The notes under the pieces were generated by a model, which searched no databases, had not been told where the DNA came from, and saw only the letters and a list, made by a program, of their open reading frames with translations. Position numbers and translations under genes: made by a program. From assembly GCA_020636315.1 (NCBI GenBank), contig JACJYA010000006.1, forward strand, positions 310,001 through 374,000: a stretch of DNA of 64,000 nucleotides. Direction: 5' to 3'. This stretch comes from Lewinellaceae bacterium (GTDB lineage Bacteria; Bacteroidota; Bacteroidia; Chitinophagales; Saprospiraceae). Positions 1-9,700 of the stretch are shown here, one piece after another. Within the stretch, counting starts at the first letter, position 1. Each line of letters starts with the position of its first letter.

Positions 1-1
1 A

Positions 2-1216
2 GAGAAGGGATTATTAATGGACTTTGACGCTAAAAAACTGGAACAGATCCTGGCCAACCTTTTATCAAATGCGATAAAATTCACTCCGGAACATGGAAAG
101 GTCCTCGTCGTCGCAAAGAAAGTTTATCGTGCGGAAAAACCCTTCTTAGAAATCAAGGTAAAAGACAGCGGCATTGGAATATCGGAAGAAAATCTTCCCC
201 GTATTTTTGACCGCTTTCATCAGGCCAACCCTATACATAATAACCAGGGCAGCGGTATCGGCCTGGCTATGGTCAACGAACTTGCAAATGCCATGAATGG
301 AAGTATAAAGGTAGAATCCGTTCTTCATGAAGGTTCCACTTTTTCAATCACGCTTCCCGTTCAAAACCAGGCGCCCCTGGCCAAAGAAGCAGATCAACAT
401 ACATTCAACTCATTGCCTCTTTCCAAACGTTCAAAAGAACAGGAACCGGTTTTGTCTGAGAATGGGCTGCCTATCCTGTTGATCATTGAAGATAACATTG
501 ATGTGACCCATTACCTCAAAACCTGTTTGAAAGGGCATTATCAGATCATAAGTGAAAACAACGGAAAGGCCGGGGTCGAAAAAGCGCTGGAGATATTGCC
601 GGATGTCATCATCAGCGATGTGATGATGCCGGAGATGGACGGCTTTGACGTGTGTAAAACATTGAAAGAAGATGAAAGAAGCAATCATATTCCGATTATC
701 CTTTTGACGGCAAAAGCTACCCAGGAAGATAAACTGGAAGGATTAACTCAGGGCGCCGATGCATACCTCATCAAGCCTTTTGAAAAAGCGGAACTGATGA
801 TCCGGCTCGATAAATTGATGGAGGTCAGAAAAACCCTTCAAAAGAAATATAGCCAAACGCTGATCAGCAGCCGGTTCAGCAACATTCCCATAGCATCCAA
901 AGAAGATACCTTCATAGAAAAAGTGGAAAAGATCATTCTTGCCAATCTGGAAGATGAAGATTTTTCCATTGATGAATTTTCCCGACAATTGCTGCTCAGC
1001 CGATCCCAGGTGCACCGGAAGATCAAAGCGCTTACCGGCATGTCTCCCGCTATATATATACGCAATGTCAAGCTTCAAATGGCCAAAGAATTACTTAAGT
1101 CAAAGGATCTTTCCGTCTCCGAAGTAGCCTATAAATGCGGGTTTAAATCGCCTGTCTATTTTTCCCAGGTTTTTAAAAAAACTTTCGGCGTCTCTCCAAA
1201 TTCAACCCGTAAATAA
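2..1216 (+). CDS. Hybrid two-component regulator, C-terminal part (5' end outside window)
   Basis: The reading frame is open from the first bases, and residues before the first ATG (nt 17) align with the equivalent part of the regulator at 1797-6296, so the gene starts upstream of the window. What is visible, in order, is a histidine-kinase ATPase domain (N box NLLSNAIKF, G1 box DSGIGI, G2 box GSGIGLAM), a receiver domain whose phospho-acceptor Asp lies in ISDVMMPEMDG (codon at nt 617) with the conserved Lys in IKPF, and a C-terminal AraC-type helix-turn-helix of about 100 residues. This order is that of Bacteroidota hybrid two-component systems, in which sensor, kinase, receiver and DNA-binding domain share one chain. 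The sensor domain and phospho-acceptor His are not in view, so the ligand is unknown. The gene ends just before a comM remnant. Confidence 0.9.
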   Translation, partial: EKGLLMDFDAKKLEQILANLLSNAIKFTPEHGKVLVVAKKVYRAEKPFLEIKVKDSGIGISEENLPRIFDRFHQANPIHNNQGSGIGLAMVNELANAMNGSIKVESVLHEGSTFSITLPVQNQAPLAKEADQHTFNSLPLSKRSKEQEPVLSENGLPILLIIEDNIDVTHYLKTCLKGHYQIISENNGKAGVEKALEILPDVIISDVMMPEMDGFDVCKTLKEDERSNHIPIILLTAKATQEDKLEGLTQGADAYLIKPFEKAELMIRLDKLMEVRKTLQKKYSQTLISSRFSNIPIASKEDTFIEKVEKIILANLEDEDFSIDEFSRQLLLSRSQVHRKIKALTGMSPAIYIRNVKLQMAKELLKSKDLSVSEVAYKCGFKSPVYFSQVFKKTFGVSPNSTRK

Positions 1217-1218
1217 TT

Positions 1219-1425
1219 CCCGCCTCCTATGAGCGGCTGACCGGTTTTGAGATGCCTTCCGAAACCAGTGCCGACATCGCCGCCCGCGTCGCCCACGCCC
1301 GGGAGATGCAGGAGGCGCGTTTCAAGGACAATCCCAATATTTTTAATAATGCCCAGATGCCGAGCCGCATGGTGCGGGAGGTGTGCCAAATCAGCCAGGC
1401 AGGGCTGATGCTGGTGAAGGCCATA
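1219..1425 (+). pseudogene. Remnant of a ComM/YifB-type Mg-chelatase-like ATPase gene
   Basis: Translation of this frame gives a stretch resembling the C-terminal third of ComM/YifB proteins: a YERLTG-like segment, then SADIAARVAHAREMQ (family pattern: S..I..RV..AR..Q..RF), then NNAQMPSRMVREVCQ (family pattern: NA.M....I...C.L). The match stops at about nt 1425, where the family would continue into its final L.ARAYDRILKVARTIADL block, which is absent. No ATPase domain precedes it, because the upstream sequence is the two-component regulator. It is therefore a fragment of roughly 65-70 codons with no plausible function. ComM is a helicase acting in natural transformation. The fragment is more GC-rich than the gene before it. 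Identification is by recalled family motifs only. Confidence 0.6.
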
Positions 1426-1479
1426 TCTTCCAATCAATGCAATGTATTACGCCGAAGGCTGTACTATAGCCCTTGAAGA

Positions 1480-1796
1480 TGGGGCATCAACCGGGTATCA
1501 GATTGAGAGTTGAAGGGGTGAAAAGTGCATCTTTTATTTTGAATTGGGATACCTCACCCCCCAAAGCGATTGACAGGAAAGCCGTGATATGGCTGAAGCT
1601 GGTAGCAATGCATTGGCTTTTTTTTGTAATTTGTTCCGCTACCAGGTAGCGGGAGGGGCCATTGATTGAATTTTGAACAAACGCTTAGTAAAGCAACTGC
1701 CTGGAGAGCCCACCCAATCAGTATTGCCCGGCCGTACATGGCAGTCAGATGAGCTGTTGATTGTGCTCAGCAGCCTATTCGAGAACCTGTTAACAA
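1480..1796. other. Intergenic stretch before the second regulator
   Basis: No gene is supported here. The one feature of note is a near-perfect small palindrome at 1636-1652 (8-bp arms CCGCTACC / GGTAGCGG, 1-nt loop), about 145 bp before the start of the next gene. It could be an operator or a short hairpin. It follows a T-run at about 1618-1626. No promoter could be assigned with confidence. Confidence 0.4.
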
Positions 1797-4700
1797 ATGA
1801 ATATTCAAATCCGGCATATTTTGTGGGTGCTTTTCGTCTTTGTTCTGTCCTGCTCGGAGGATAGAACAGGCGGTTCTGTGCCGGAGCAGGAACTGTTAAA
1901 CCAGACGCTACTTCCCGACACATTCCTGATCAATAACTTGGGTGATACAATACCCAGGCGGCCCTCTATTCTTGCCGTGGGAAAGCGAATCGATCCAGAT
2001 AGCGTTGCAAAGCCCAGGCGGATACCCATCAGGAGCGTCCCCAGGGTGAGGCAGGTATCCGGCAATGTACACCCGGCCAGTGCGCCCAGGGTTGTACCGG
2101 TAACAGTGCACCCAAAAGTAATCACGCCTGGAGAAGCCGGTATTCCACATCCCCAATCCGTACCAGCTAGTAAGAAGGTAATGGCGGCTCGGCAGCCGAA
2201 GCCCATTCCCGCCGGGGAATGGCAAATGAAAGAAGGGGCTTTATTCGATATTCAATATCTGGACGTAAAACAAGGCCTTAGCGGGCCATTCGTTCTTTCA
2301 CTGCTAAAGGATAGCCGAGGCCATATTTGGCTGGGATACTTTGGCGGAGGCGTAAGCAGATATGATGGAAATACCTTGGCTACCTATACACAGGAAGAAG
2401 GGTTGGCCGGCACAACGGTGAGGGCGATGGTGGAAGATGGCCAGGGGCATTTGTGGTTTGGAACGATGAACGGGGTTAGCCGGTATGATGGAAATGTATT
2501 CACCAACTATTCCCTCCAGGAAGGTTCCGGTGGAAATGTGGTCTGGGCGATATTCAAAGATAGTCGGGGAAATATATGGATCGGAACGGACCATGGAGTC
2601 GCCCGATATGAATCGGATACTGAAGGCGGGGAGGAAAGTTTTACCTGGTACACCATTAAGGAAGGGTTGCCATCTAATGCCATCAGGAGCATTGCGGAAG
2701 ACAGCCGGGGACATTTGTGGTTTGGTACGGACGGCGGCGGCGTCTGCCGCTTCGACCGGCAGCGATTTACCCACTACACAATGGAACAAGGCCTGGCCAG
2801 TGATAAGGTTTGGTCGATACTGGAAGATAGCCGGGGCCGTTTGTGGTTTGGTACGGACGGCGGCGGCGTCTGCCGCTTCGACGGGGGCTATGAGGAGGGG
2901 GGAAGTTTTGTACAATACACGACGGCTGAAGGCTTAAGCGGCAATTTGATCCTGTCCATATTAGAAGATAGCCGGGGCCATCTTTGGTTTGGCACGAGGG
3001 GAGGTGGGGCGACTAGTTTGGATTTCGAAAGCGGTGAGGAGATCTTTAGACATTTCTCTACCAGGGAAGGTTTGAGCAACAGCAGTGTATGGTGTATGCT
3101 GGACGACGAAGACAATGGCCTCTGGTTTGGAACCTGGGAAGGAGGGATCAACCGCTATCTTTACCAAAGCTTTGTTCGCTACACGGCCAGGACAGGATTG
3201 AGCCACCAGGATATCAAAGCAATTTTTGAGGATAGCCGGGGGAAATTGTGGTTTGGAACCTGGGGCGGCGGCGTGAACCAATACGATCCGGCCGCTTTTG
3301 CCGGACGAGGAGGCTTTACCAACTTTTCGACCGCGAATGGATTGAGCAACGATTTTATTTCAACCATCTTTGAGGATAGCCAGGGCCACTTATGGTTTGG
3401 GACAATCGGTGGCGGCGTGCTACGCTATGATGGAAAAAGCTTTGTCAATTACACCGTTAAGGAAGGGTTGAGCGATGATTCCATTTGGTGTATACTGGAG
3501 GATCGTCAGGGGAACTTCTGGTTTGGAACCGGGTGGAACGGGCTCACCCGGTTTGAGCCTTCTGACGATCATCTGAACGGACAGTTCACTCATTTTACCA
3601 TTGAGCAAGGCCTGATCAGCAATTACGTTTGGTCGGCACTTGAAGACAGCCGGGGAAAATTGTGGTTTGGGACCTGGGGCGGCGGGGTTTTTCGGTATGA
3701 CCCTCCCGGGGAGGGGCGCATGGAAGGGCTATTCACACACTATACAATCCATGAGGGGCTTTGCAGTAATCATGTCAATTTTATTTTTGAAGACAGCCAG
3801 GAGAAGTTGTGGTTTGGAACCTCCGGGGGGCTCACCCGGTATGACCTGCATACGGAAGAGATCCGTGGTTTTACCCAAAAGGAAGGATTGAAAGATAATC
3901 TGACCCTGTCTTTTTTGGAAGACGGCAGGAACAATCTATGGATTGAATCTAAAAATGAGATCCAGGTGTTATCCAGTTTGCAGGCAGAAACTTTATTGAA
4001 GGCGGATCAGAAGGAAGAGAACAGGCCTGTATTCTCCTTTGGGAAGGGAGATATCTTATCCAGAACCAATCCGGATCCTAACAATAACAACGTTTTGATC
4101 GACCGGCAAAACCGGATCTGGTGGGGCGCCAAGGACGGAGCGGCCGCGCTTGATCTGCGGCATTTCCATCCCTCATCGAAACCTCCGGAAAACTTAACGC
4201 TATCGCACCTTGAGGTCGGCCGGGAATTTGTCGATTTCCGGCAGCTCCGGGATCCGGCCTATCGCCGCAACTTTTCCTTTGGAGAGGCATTGAGCTCGTC
4301 TTTTGATACCGTAGCTCCATTCACCAATTACCCAACGAATCTCAGCCTATCCCATAAGATCAATCACCTGGCCTTTCATTTCTCGGCCGTTGATTGGGAT
4401 GCTACACGGAGATTGCGATATAGCTACTTCCTCGAAGGGTTAGATGAAACCTGGAGTATTCCGCAGACGGAAAGCAAAGCGGAGTATCGAAACCTTCCCT
4501 ACGGGAAATTCACATTCAAGGTGAAGGCAATGGGCGACGCCCAGATCTGGAGCGAACCCTTTGCATACCGTTTTGTTATCCGTCCTCCCTGGTGGTTTAG
4601 CTGGTGGGCCTATTCTCTTTATGTGATTGCTTTACTTTTATTACTGGGCGCCTTCTACCTTTACCAGCGCCGGCGCTGGATCTTACAGGCCCGCCTCCAG

Positions 4701-6296
4701 GTACAACAGGAAAGAGCCGACCACCTCATGGAACTGGATCGTTTCAAAACCCGTTTCTACACCAATATCACTCATGAGTTCCGAACGCCGTTGACAGTGA
4801 TCAATGGATTAGCGGATCAGATCGCTGAGCAGGAAAAAATTGGCGCCCCCATCCGGCGCAATGCAGATCGGCTGATGAACATGGTCAATCAACTATTGGA
4901 ACTTTCCAAGCTCGAAAGCAATAGCCTGGCCATTGATTGGGTGCAAACTGACGTTTTCTCCTATCTGCAATACCTGACTGAATCCTGCCATTCCCTGGCT
5001 GAAAACAAGAAGCTCAACCTGGCTTTTTTCGCCAAGGAGGATAAGTTGGTAATGGATATTGATGAAAATAAACTACAACAGATCCTGATCAACCTGTTGA
5101 CCAATGCCATTAAGTTTACCCCGGAGTACGGCACGGTCAAAGTCATTGCTTCCCAGGTATTGAGAGAAGGAGATCCCTTTCTGGAATTGAAGATACAGGA
5201 TACCGGGATAGGTATCTCCCCGGACAAACTTTCCCATATTTTTGACCGCTTTTACCAGGTGGATGGCGCCTATCTTGCCGCCATAGAGCGCAGCCGCACG
5301 AATACCCGGCCAGATGGTGGAGCAGGTATCGGCCTTGCCCTGGCCAAGGAACTGGCTGAACTCCTGGGCGGGCGCATCGAGGTGCAAAGTGAATTGGGGA
5401 AAGGCACTACCTTCAAGGTGTTATTGCCAGTGCACCGGGATGCTCCGGCCAAAACAACTGTCGATTCGGCTTTCCGTTTTACGCCGGCGATCCCCCTCCC
5501 GGCGGCTTCTGATGAGTTAATGGCTTCCGATAACTCCGGCAATGACGGGAAGCCCCAGGTCCTGATCATTGAAGACAATGCCGACCTGATCGAGTACATT
5601 GCCTCTTATCTGCGGCCCGAATTTGATATTCAGGCTGCCCGCAATGGTAGAGACGGCCTTTCAAAAGCCTTGGAATTGGTGCCGGATGTGGTGCTTTGTG
5701 ATGTCATGATGCCGGAAATGGATGGTTTTGAGGTGTGCCGGCGATTGAAATCAGACCGGCGGACCAGCCATGTTCCGGTTATTATCCTGACTGCCAAAGT
5801 GGCCCGTAAAGATAAGATTGCCGGCTTGTCGCAAGGAGCAGACGCCTATCTGACGAAACCTTTTGACAAGGAAGAATTACTGGTCCGGATACACAACCTC
5901 GTGGTCCGGAGTAAATATCTGCGCGATCGGCTTACCAATCCTTTTACTACCGGGGATCAATCTGGGGAACTGGAGCGACGGGAATCCGCTTTCCTGGAGG
6001 AATTGCGCCAGATCATAGAATCCAACATGGCCAACGACCTGTTCGATACGAATCATCTTTGCCGGGCCCTAGCCATGAGCCGCGCTCAACTACACCGCAA
6101 ACTAAAGGCACTGACGGGGCAACCGACGGCCGCTTTTATCCGTTCCTTCCGCCTGAAAAAAGCGAAATCACTCCTGGAAACCACCTCTCTGCCTGTCGGA
6201 GAGATCTCTGTGCGGGTGGGCTACAAGGATTTCTCCCATTTCAGCCGCTCGTTTTTCAACGAATTTGGCGCCAAACCCCATGAAACGCGCAAGTAA
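1797..6296 (+). CDS. Full-length hybrid two-component system with double 7-blade propeller sensor
   Basis: This 1499-residue one-chain sensor-regulator starts with a hydrophobic signal ending in VLSC (Cys19), a lipoprotein-type lipobox. A Pro-rich linker follows, then about 14 Reg_prop blades (repeating DSRGHLWFGT..GGV.RYDG...YT...GL, residues ~165-800), enough for two seven-bladed propellers. Next come a Y_Y_Y domain (~830-930), one membrane helix (~932-957), HisKA with phospho-acceptor His993 in HEFRTPLT, an ATPase domain (NLLTNAIKF, DTGIGI, GAGIGLAL), a receiver with Asp1302, and an AraC-type helix-turn-helix (~1390-1499). Family knowledge: such proteins sense periplasmic ligands, often glycans, and activate neighbouring operons. 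The lipobox combined with a membrane helix is odd. The nearest downstream gene on the same strand is the Tc toxin, but a link is only inferred. Confidence 0.95.
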   Translation: MNIQIRHILWVLFVFVLSCSEDRTGGSVPEQELLNQTLLPDTFLINNLGDTIPRRPSILAVGKRIDPDSVAKPRRIPIRSVPRVRQVSGNVHPASAPRVVPVTVHPKVITPGEAGIPHPQSVPASKKVMAARQPKPIPAGEWQMKEGALFDIQYLDVKQGLSGPFVLSLLKDSRGHIWLGYFGGGVSRYDGNTLATYTQEEGLAGTTVRAMVEDGQGHLWFGTMNGVSRYDGNVFTNYSLQEGSGGNVVWAIFKDSRGNIWIGTDHGVARYESDTEGGEESFTWYTIKEGLPSNAIRSIAEDSRGHLWFGTDGGGVCRFDRQRFTHYTMEQGLASDKVWSILEDSRGRLWFGTDGGGVCRFDGGYEEGGSFVQYTTAEGLSGNLILSILEDSRGHLWFGTRGGGATSLDFESGEEIFRHFSTREGLSNSSVWCMLDDEDNGLWFGTWEGGINRYLYQSFVRYTARTGLSHQDIKAIFEDSRGKLWFGTWGGGVNQYDPAAFAGRGGFTNFSTANGLSNDFISTIFEDSQGHLWFGTIGGGVLRYDGKSFVNYTVKEGLSDDSIWCILEDRQGNFWFGTGWNGLTRFEPSDDHLNGQFTHFTIEQGLISNYVWSALEDSRGKLWFGTWGGGVFRYDPPGEGRMEGLFTHYTIHEGLCSNHVNFIFEDSQEKLWFGTSGGLTRYDLHTEEIRGFTQKEGLKDNLTLSFLEDGRNNLWIESKNEIQVLSSLQAETLLKADQKEENRPVFSFGKGDILSRTNPDPNNNNVLIDRQNRIWWGAKDGAAALDLRHFHPSSKPPENLTLSHLEVGREFVDFRQLRDPAYRRNFSFGEALSSSFDTVAPFTNYPTNLSLSHKINHLAFHFSAVDWDATRRLRYSYFLEGLDETWSIPQTESKAEYRNLPYGKFTFKVKAMGDAQIWSEPFAYRFVIRPPWWFSWWAYSLYVIALLLLLGAFYLYQRRRWILQARLQVQQERADHLMELDRFKTRFYTNITHEFRTPLTVINGLADQIAEQEKIGAPIRRNADRLMNMVNQLLELSKLESNSLAIDWVQTDVFSYLQYLTESCHSLAENKKLNLAFFAKEDKLVMDIDENKLQQILINLLTNAIKFTPEYGTVKVIASQVLREGDPFLELKIQDTGIGISPDKLSHIFDRFYQVDGAYLAAIERSRTNTRPDGGAGIGLALAKELAELLGGRIEVQSELGKGTTFKVLLPVHRDAPAKTTVDSAFRFTPAIPLPAASDELMASDNSGNDGKPQVLIIEDNADLIEYIASYLRPEFDIQAARNGRDGLSKALELVPDVVLCDVMMPEMDGFEVCRRLKSDRRTSHVPVIILTAKVARKDKIAGLSQGADAYLTKPFDKEELLVRIHNLVVRSKYLRDRLTNPFTTGDQSGELERRESAFLEELRQIIESNMANDLFDTNHLCRALAMSRAQLHRKLKALTGQPTAAFIRSFRLKKAKSLLETTSLPVGEISVRVGYKDFSHFSRSFFNEFGAKPHETRK
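2714..2882 (+). repeat. Identical 43-nt copies inside the propeller-coding region
   Basis: Nucleotides 2714-2756 and 2840-2882 are identical over 43 nt, with an offset of 126 nt, exactly one propeller blade. They encode the LWFGTDGGGVCRFD part of blades 4 and 5. Exact identity between neighbouring blades, when the other blades differ, points to recent blade duplication or gene conversion. Confidence 0.8.
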
Positions 6297-6728
6297 TTGA
6301 TTGTCAATTGTTTGTTTTGTTTTCTTTTCCCCGGCATGAAACAAATCTTCTAAAGGCTTGCCTTTTTTGTTACAAATGTTCCAAATTTTGAAAAGCCAGG
6401 ACTATCGACAGGGCCTGGTTCGGCCATAACTTAATCGAAGTATTTTGAAAACCAAAATACGTTGCCATGAAAGGCCCTTAAATTTGGAATGGACGGAGAG
6501 CTTGTTTGGAGGCCAATCTTTGAGCTGCAAAGGTCTCTTTTTTGATGACACTTCGTTGCTTTTTTTGATCGTACCTATGGGTACGCTCTTCAAAAAGACG
6601 CCTTCCCGACACTTCGTGTACGGCACAAGCCGTTTCATCAAAAAATTGACTCTTTTCGCTTTCAAACCCGGCCTCCAAACAAGCTCTGAGGGGCATCAGT
6701 GCCTTTTTAGGATTAAAGACTTGACTTG
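6297..6728. other. Intergenic region carrying a long imperfect inverted repeat
   Basis: This 432-nt gap separates the regulator from the TcB-TcC gene. It is open in short frames on both strands, but these are by-products of the inverted repeat at 6497-6687, and none resembles a known protein. Upstream of the repeat (6297-6496) nothing definite is seen. No promoter with a clear TTTG / TAnnTTTG pair was found close to the start at 6729. Confidence 0.5.
6497..6687. repeat. 191-bp nested inverted repeat (possible miniature mobile element)
   Basis: The outer arms are 18 bp and perfectly complementary: 6497-6514 (AGAGCTTGTTTGGAGGCC) and 6670-6687. A second perfectly paired block of 11 bp lies further in (6538-6548 with 6635-6645), and sequence between the blocks also pairs partly. 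The centre has a small hairpin (CGTACC 6570-6575 with GGTACG 6580-6585). A 10-nt direct repeat GACACTTCGT occurs at 6547-6556 and 6608-6617. The whole can fold as one long hairpin. It could be a MITE-like element, a genome-wide interspersed repeat or a structured RNA. No target-site duplication was recognised. Confidence 0.7.
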
Positions 6729-9700
6729 ATGGATACCCAAAATCGAAATTCCCCGGACTCCAAGCGTAACTTTTCAGGCCAACCTGATCTTAGTGCGCTC
6801 GCAAAAGAGCACCCAACTCAATCAGCGGCTATTCAGGTTCCCGAAATTTCTCTGCCTAAAGGAGGCGGGGCGCTCAGGGGCATCGATGAAAAATTTGAGG
6901 TCAATGCCGCAAATGGTACGGCTGCATTTAGTATTCCCATGCCCGTTACGCCTGGGCGCAATCGTTTTTCTCCTACCCTATCTCTAAGCTATAATTCAGG
7001 CGGAGGAAACAGTCCTTTTGGCCTGGGTTGGTCCCTCGATTTGCCTGTCATTCAGCGAAAAACGGATAAAAAATTACCCAGATACCTCGGTGGTGGAAAA
7101 GAAGACACATTTGTGTTTTCAGGTGTGGAGGATCTGGTTCCCAAAGCAACAAGTGAAGTAGCCGCTCAAGATGATAACGTCTTTACAGTCCAAAGATACC
7201 TGCCGCGCATCGAAGGGAGTTTTGCACGTATTGAAAAAATTATTCACCCCAATCCGGATACGGGAATCTATTGGAAGGTAACCACACGGGAAAATATCGC
7301 TACCCTATTCGGCAGAACCACCACCGCGCGAATTGCCGACCCCGGAGATCCGGCCCGCATCTTCCAATGGCTACCGGAATTCACCTATGATGATAAAGGC
7401 AACTGGATAAAATACAGCTATAAGGTCGAAAACCTGGAAAATGTACCCGATAACCCCTTTGAAAAGAATAGGATAAACGGTTTGGCGCCATTTGCCAATA
7501 CCTACCTTAAAAGTGTCCGGTACGGCAATCTAAAGCCCTATTACCCTGAAGCAAATCCTGTCGGGGCTTACGATCCGCCAATGCCCGATGAGCAGGAAGA
7601 ATTTTTCTTTGAGCTGATCTTCGATTACGGAGAACATGATTTGGACAATCCCAAACCAGACGATAATGGACTATGGAACTACCGGGAAGATGCCTTCTCC
7701 TCCTACCGGGCCGGCTTCGAAATTCGGGCCAATCGCCTTTGCAACCGAATATTGATGTTTCATCACTTCCCGGAGGAAAAGCAATTTGTGGGGACGCCGA
7801 AGGAAGAGCCTTTTGGAAAAAACTATCTGGTGCGATCCCTGAATCTGGATTATCAGCCGTCTTCGATCAACGATTCCAACCAGTCAGAAACGACTTACCT
7901 GACTTCGATCACTCAATTCGGTTATATCCGAAAACCCGACGGCAGCTATTCCCCAAGATCATTGCCTCCGATGGAGTTCACTTACCAGGCGCTTCACTGG
8001 AACGATCAAATAAAGGCCGTCAGCGAGGAAAATATCGTCAACGCTCCGGTTGGGCTGACCAATAATTACCAATGGGTGGACTTGTACAACGAAGGCATTT
8101 CTGGTATTCTGACGGAGCAAGGCACCGGCTGGTTCTATAAAAGCAATTTGGGTGATGTGGACGGCAATGGCGAAGTTTGCTTTGCACCGGCCCGGGAAGT
8201 TATTCCCAGGCCGTCCTTTTCCGGCTTGTCAAATGGCGTACTATCTATACAGGATCTGGCGGCCAATGGCGAAAAGCAGGTGGTGGTGAACAGCCTCGGC
8301 CTGAACGGCTATTTTCAATTAACGCATGACAACGGTTGGGAAGCCTTTCAGGAGTTTGCACAGGTCGCCAATATCGGCCGGCAAGATCCCAATACCCGCC
8401 TGATCGATCTGAATGGCGACGGGCAGCCGGAATTGGTAGTAACGGAAGAAAAAGTATTCGTCTGGTATGCTGCCGATGGCAAACGAGGCCATTTGCCGGC
8501 AGAATACGCTGCAAAAACACTGGATGAAGAAGCCGGCCCGGCCATCGTGTTTGCCGATCAGGAGCAAAGCATCTTTCTGGCGGATATGTCGGGCGACGGA
8601 ATGACCGATATCGTCCGCATACGCAACGGGGAAGTATGCTACTGGGCCAATATGGGCTACGGCAGGTTCAGCGCAAAAATCACCATGGATGGTGCGCCCA
8701 TATTTGATCACCCCGATCTATTCAATCCTCAGTATCTGCATCTGGCCGATGTGAGCGGCACCGGCGCCACGGATATCGTGTATTTGGGGACAAATACATT
8801 CAGGGCTTACCTGAACCTGAGCGGCAATGCCTGGAGCCCGGCTCACGAAATTGATCCTTTCTTTCCAATAGATGGCAATAGTAAGCTTTCCGTTGTCGAT
8901 CTCCTGGGAACCGGTACGTCTTGCATTGTTTGGTCATCCGATCTGCCTGCCTATGCCGATGCTCCGATGCGTTATATCGATCTGATGAACAGCCGGAAAC
9001 CGCACGTGCTGATCCACTACAAGAACAATTTCGGCAAGGAAACCACCATCGAATACAAGAGCTCTACTCATTTTTATCTGAAAGATAAACTGGCAGGCAG
9101 GCCCTGGATCACCAAACTTCCGTTCCCGGTGCAGGTGGCCAGTAAAATGATCGTGGAGGAAAAAATAACGGGGGCCCGCTTCACCAGCCAATATCGTTAT
9201 CACCACGGTTATTACGACCACATTGAGCGAGAATTCCGAGGTTTCGGTATGGTGGAGCAGATCGACACGGAACATTACGACATCTATAAAGAGCATACAA
9301 ATAGTAGGAACCAAACCACAGATCTCACCTTGTACCAGGCGCCCGTTCTGACCAAAACCTGGTACCATACCGGGGCTTTTCTGGACAGGGATAGCATTCT
9401 TTCACATTTCAAAGAAGAATACTGGCAGAAAGAATTCCTGAAAAAATTTCCTTCGGAAAACCTATTTGCCAATGAACCGGAATTGCCCGACGCACACTTA
9501 TCCGATGAAGTACGGGCATTAAGCGGCGATGAATTCCGGGAGGCGCTGCGAGCGTGTAAGGGCATGGTGCTCCGGCAGGAGATATTTTCGCTGGATGCTC
9601 CTGGCGGCGCTACGGAAGAGGCGCTGAAATTGCAGAGGAAGCCCTATTCCGTAGCTACTCACAATTGCCATATTCAGTTATTGCAGCCCAGAGGGGAAAA

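Noticed and set aside
2304..3900. Tandemly repeated sequence that could be mistaken for a CRISPR or satellite array
   Set aside because: The period is one propeller blade and the repeats are in frame within a coding region, with varying lengths.
6402..6729. Open frames on both strands upstream of the TcB-TcC gene
   Set aside because: They are generated by the long inverted repeat, mirror each other in sequence and lack any family similarity or ribosome-binding context.
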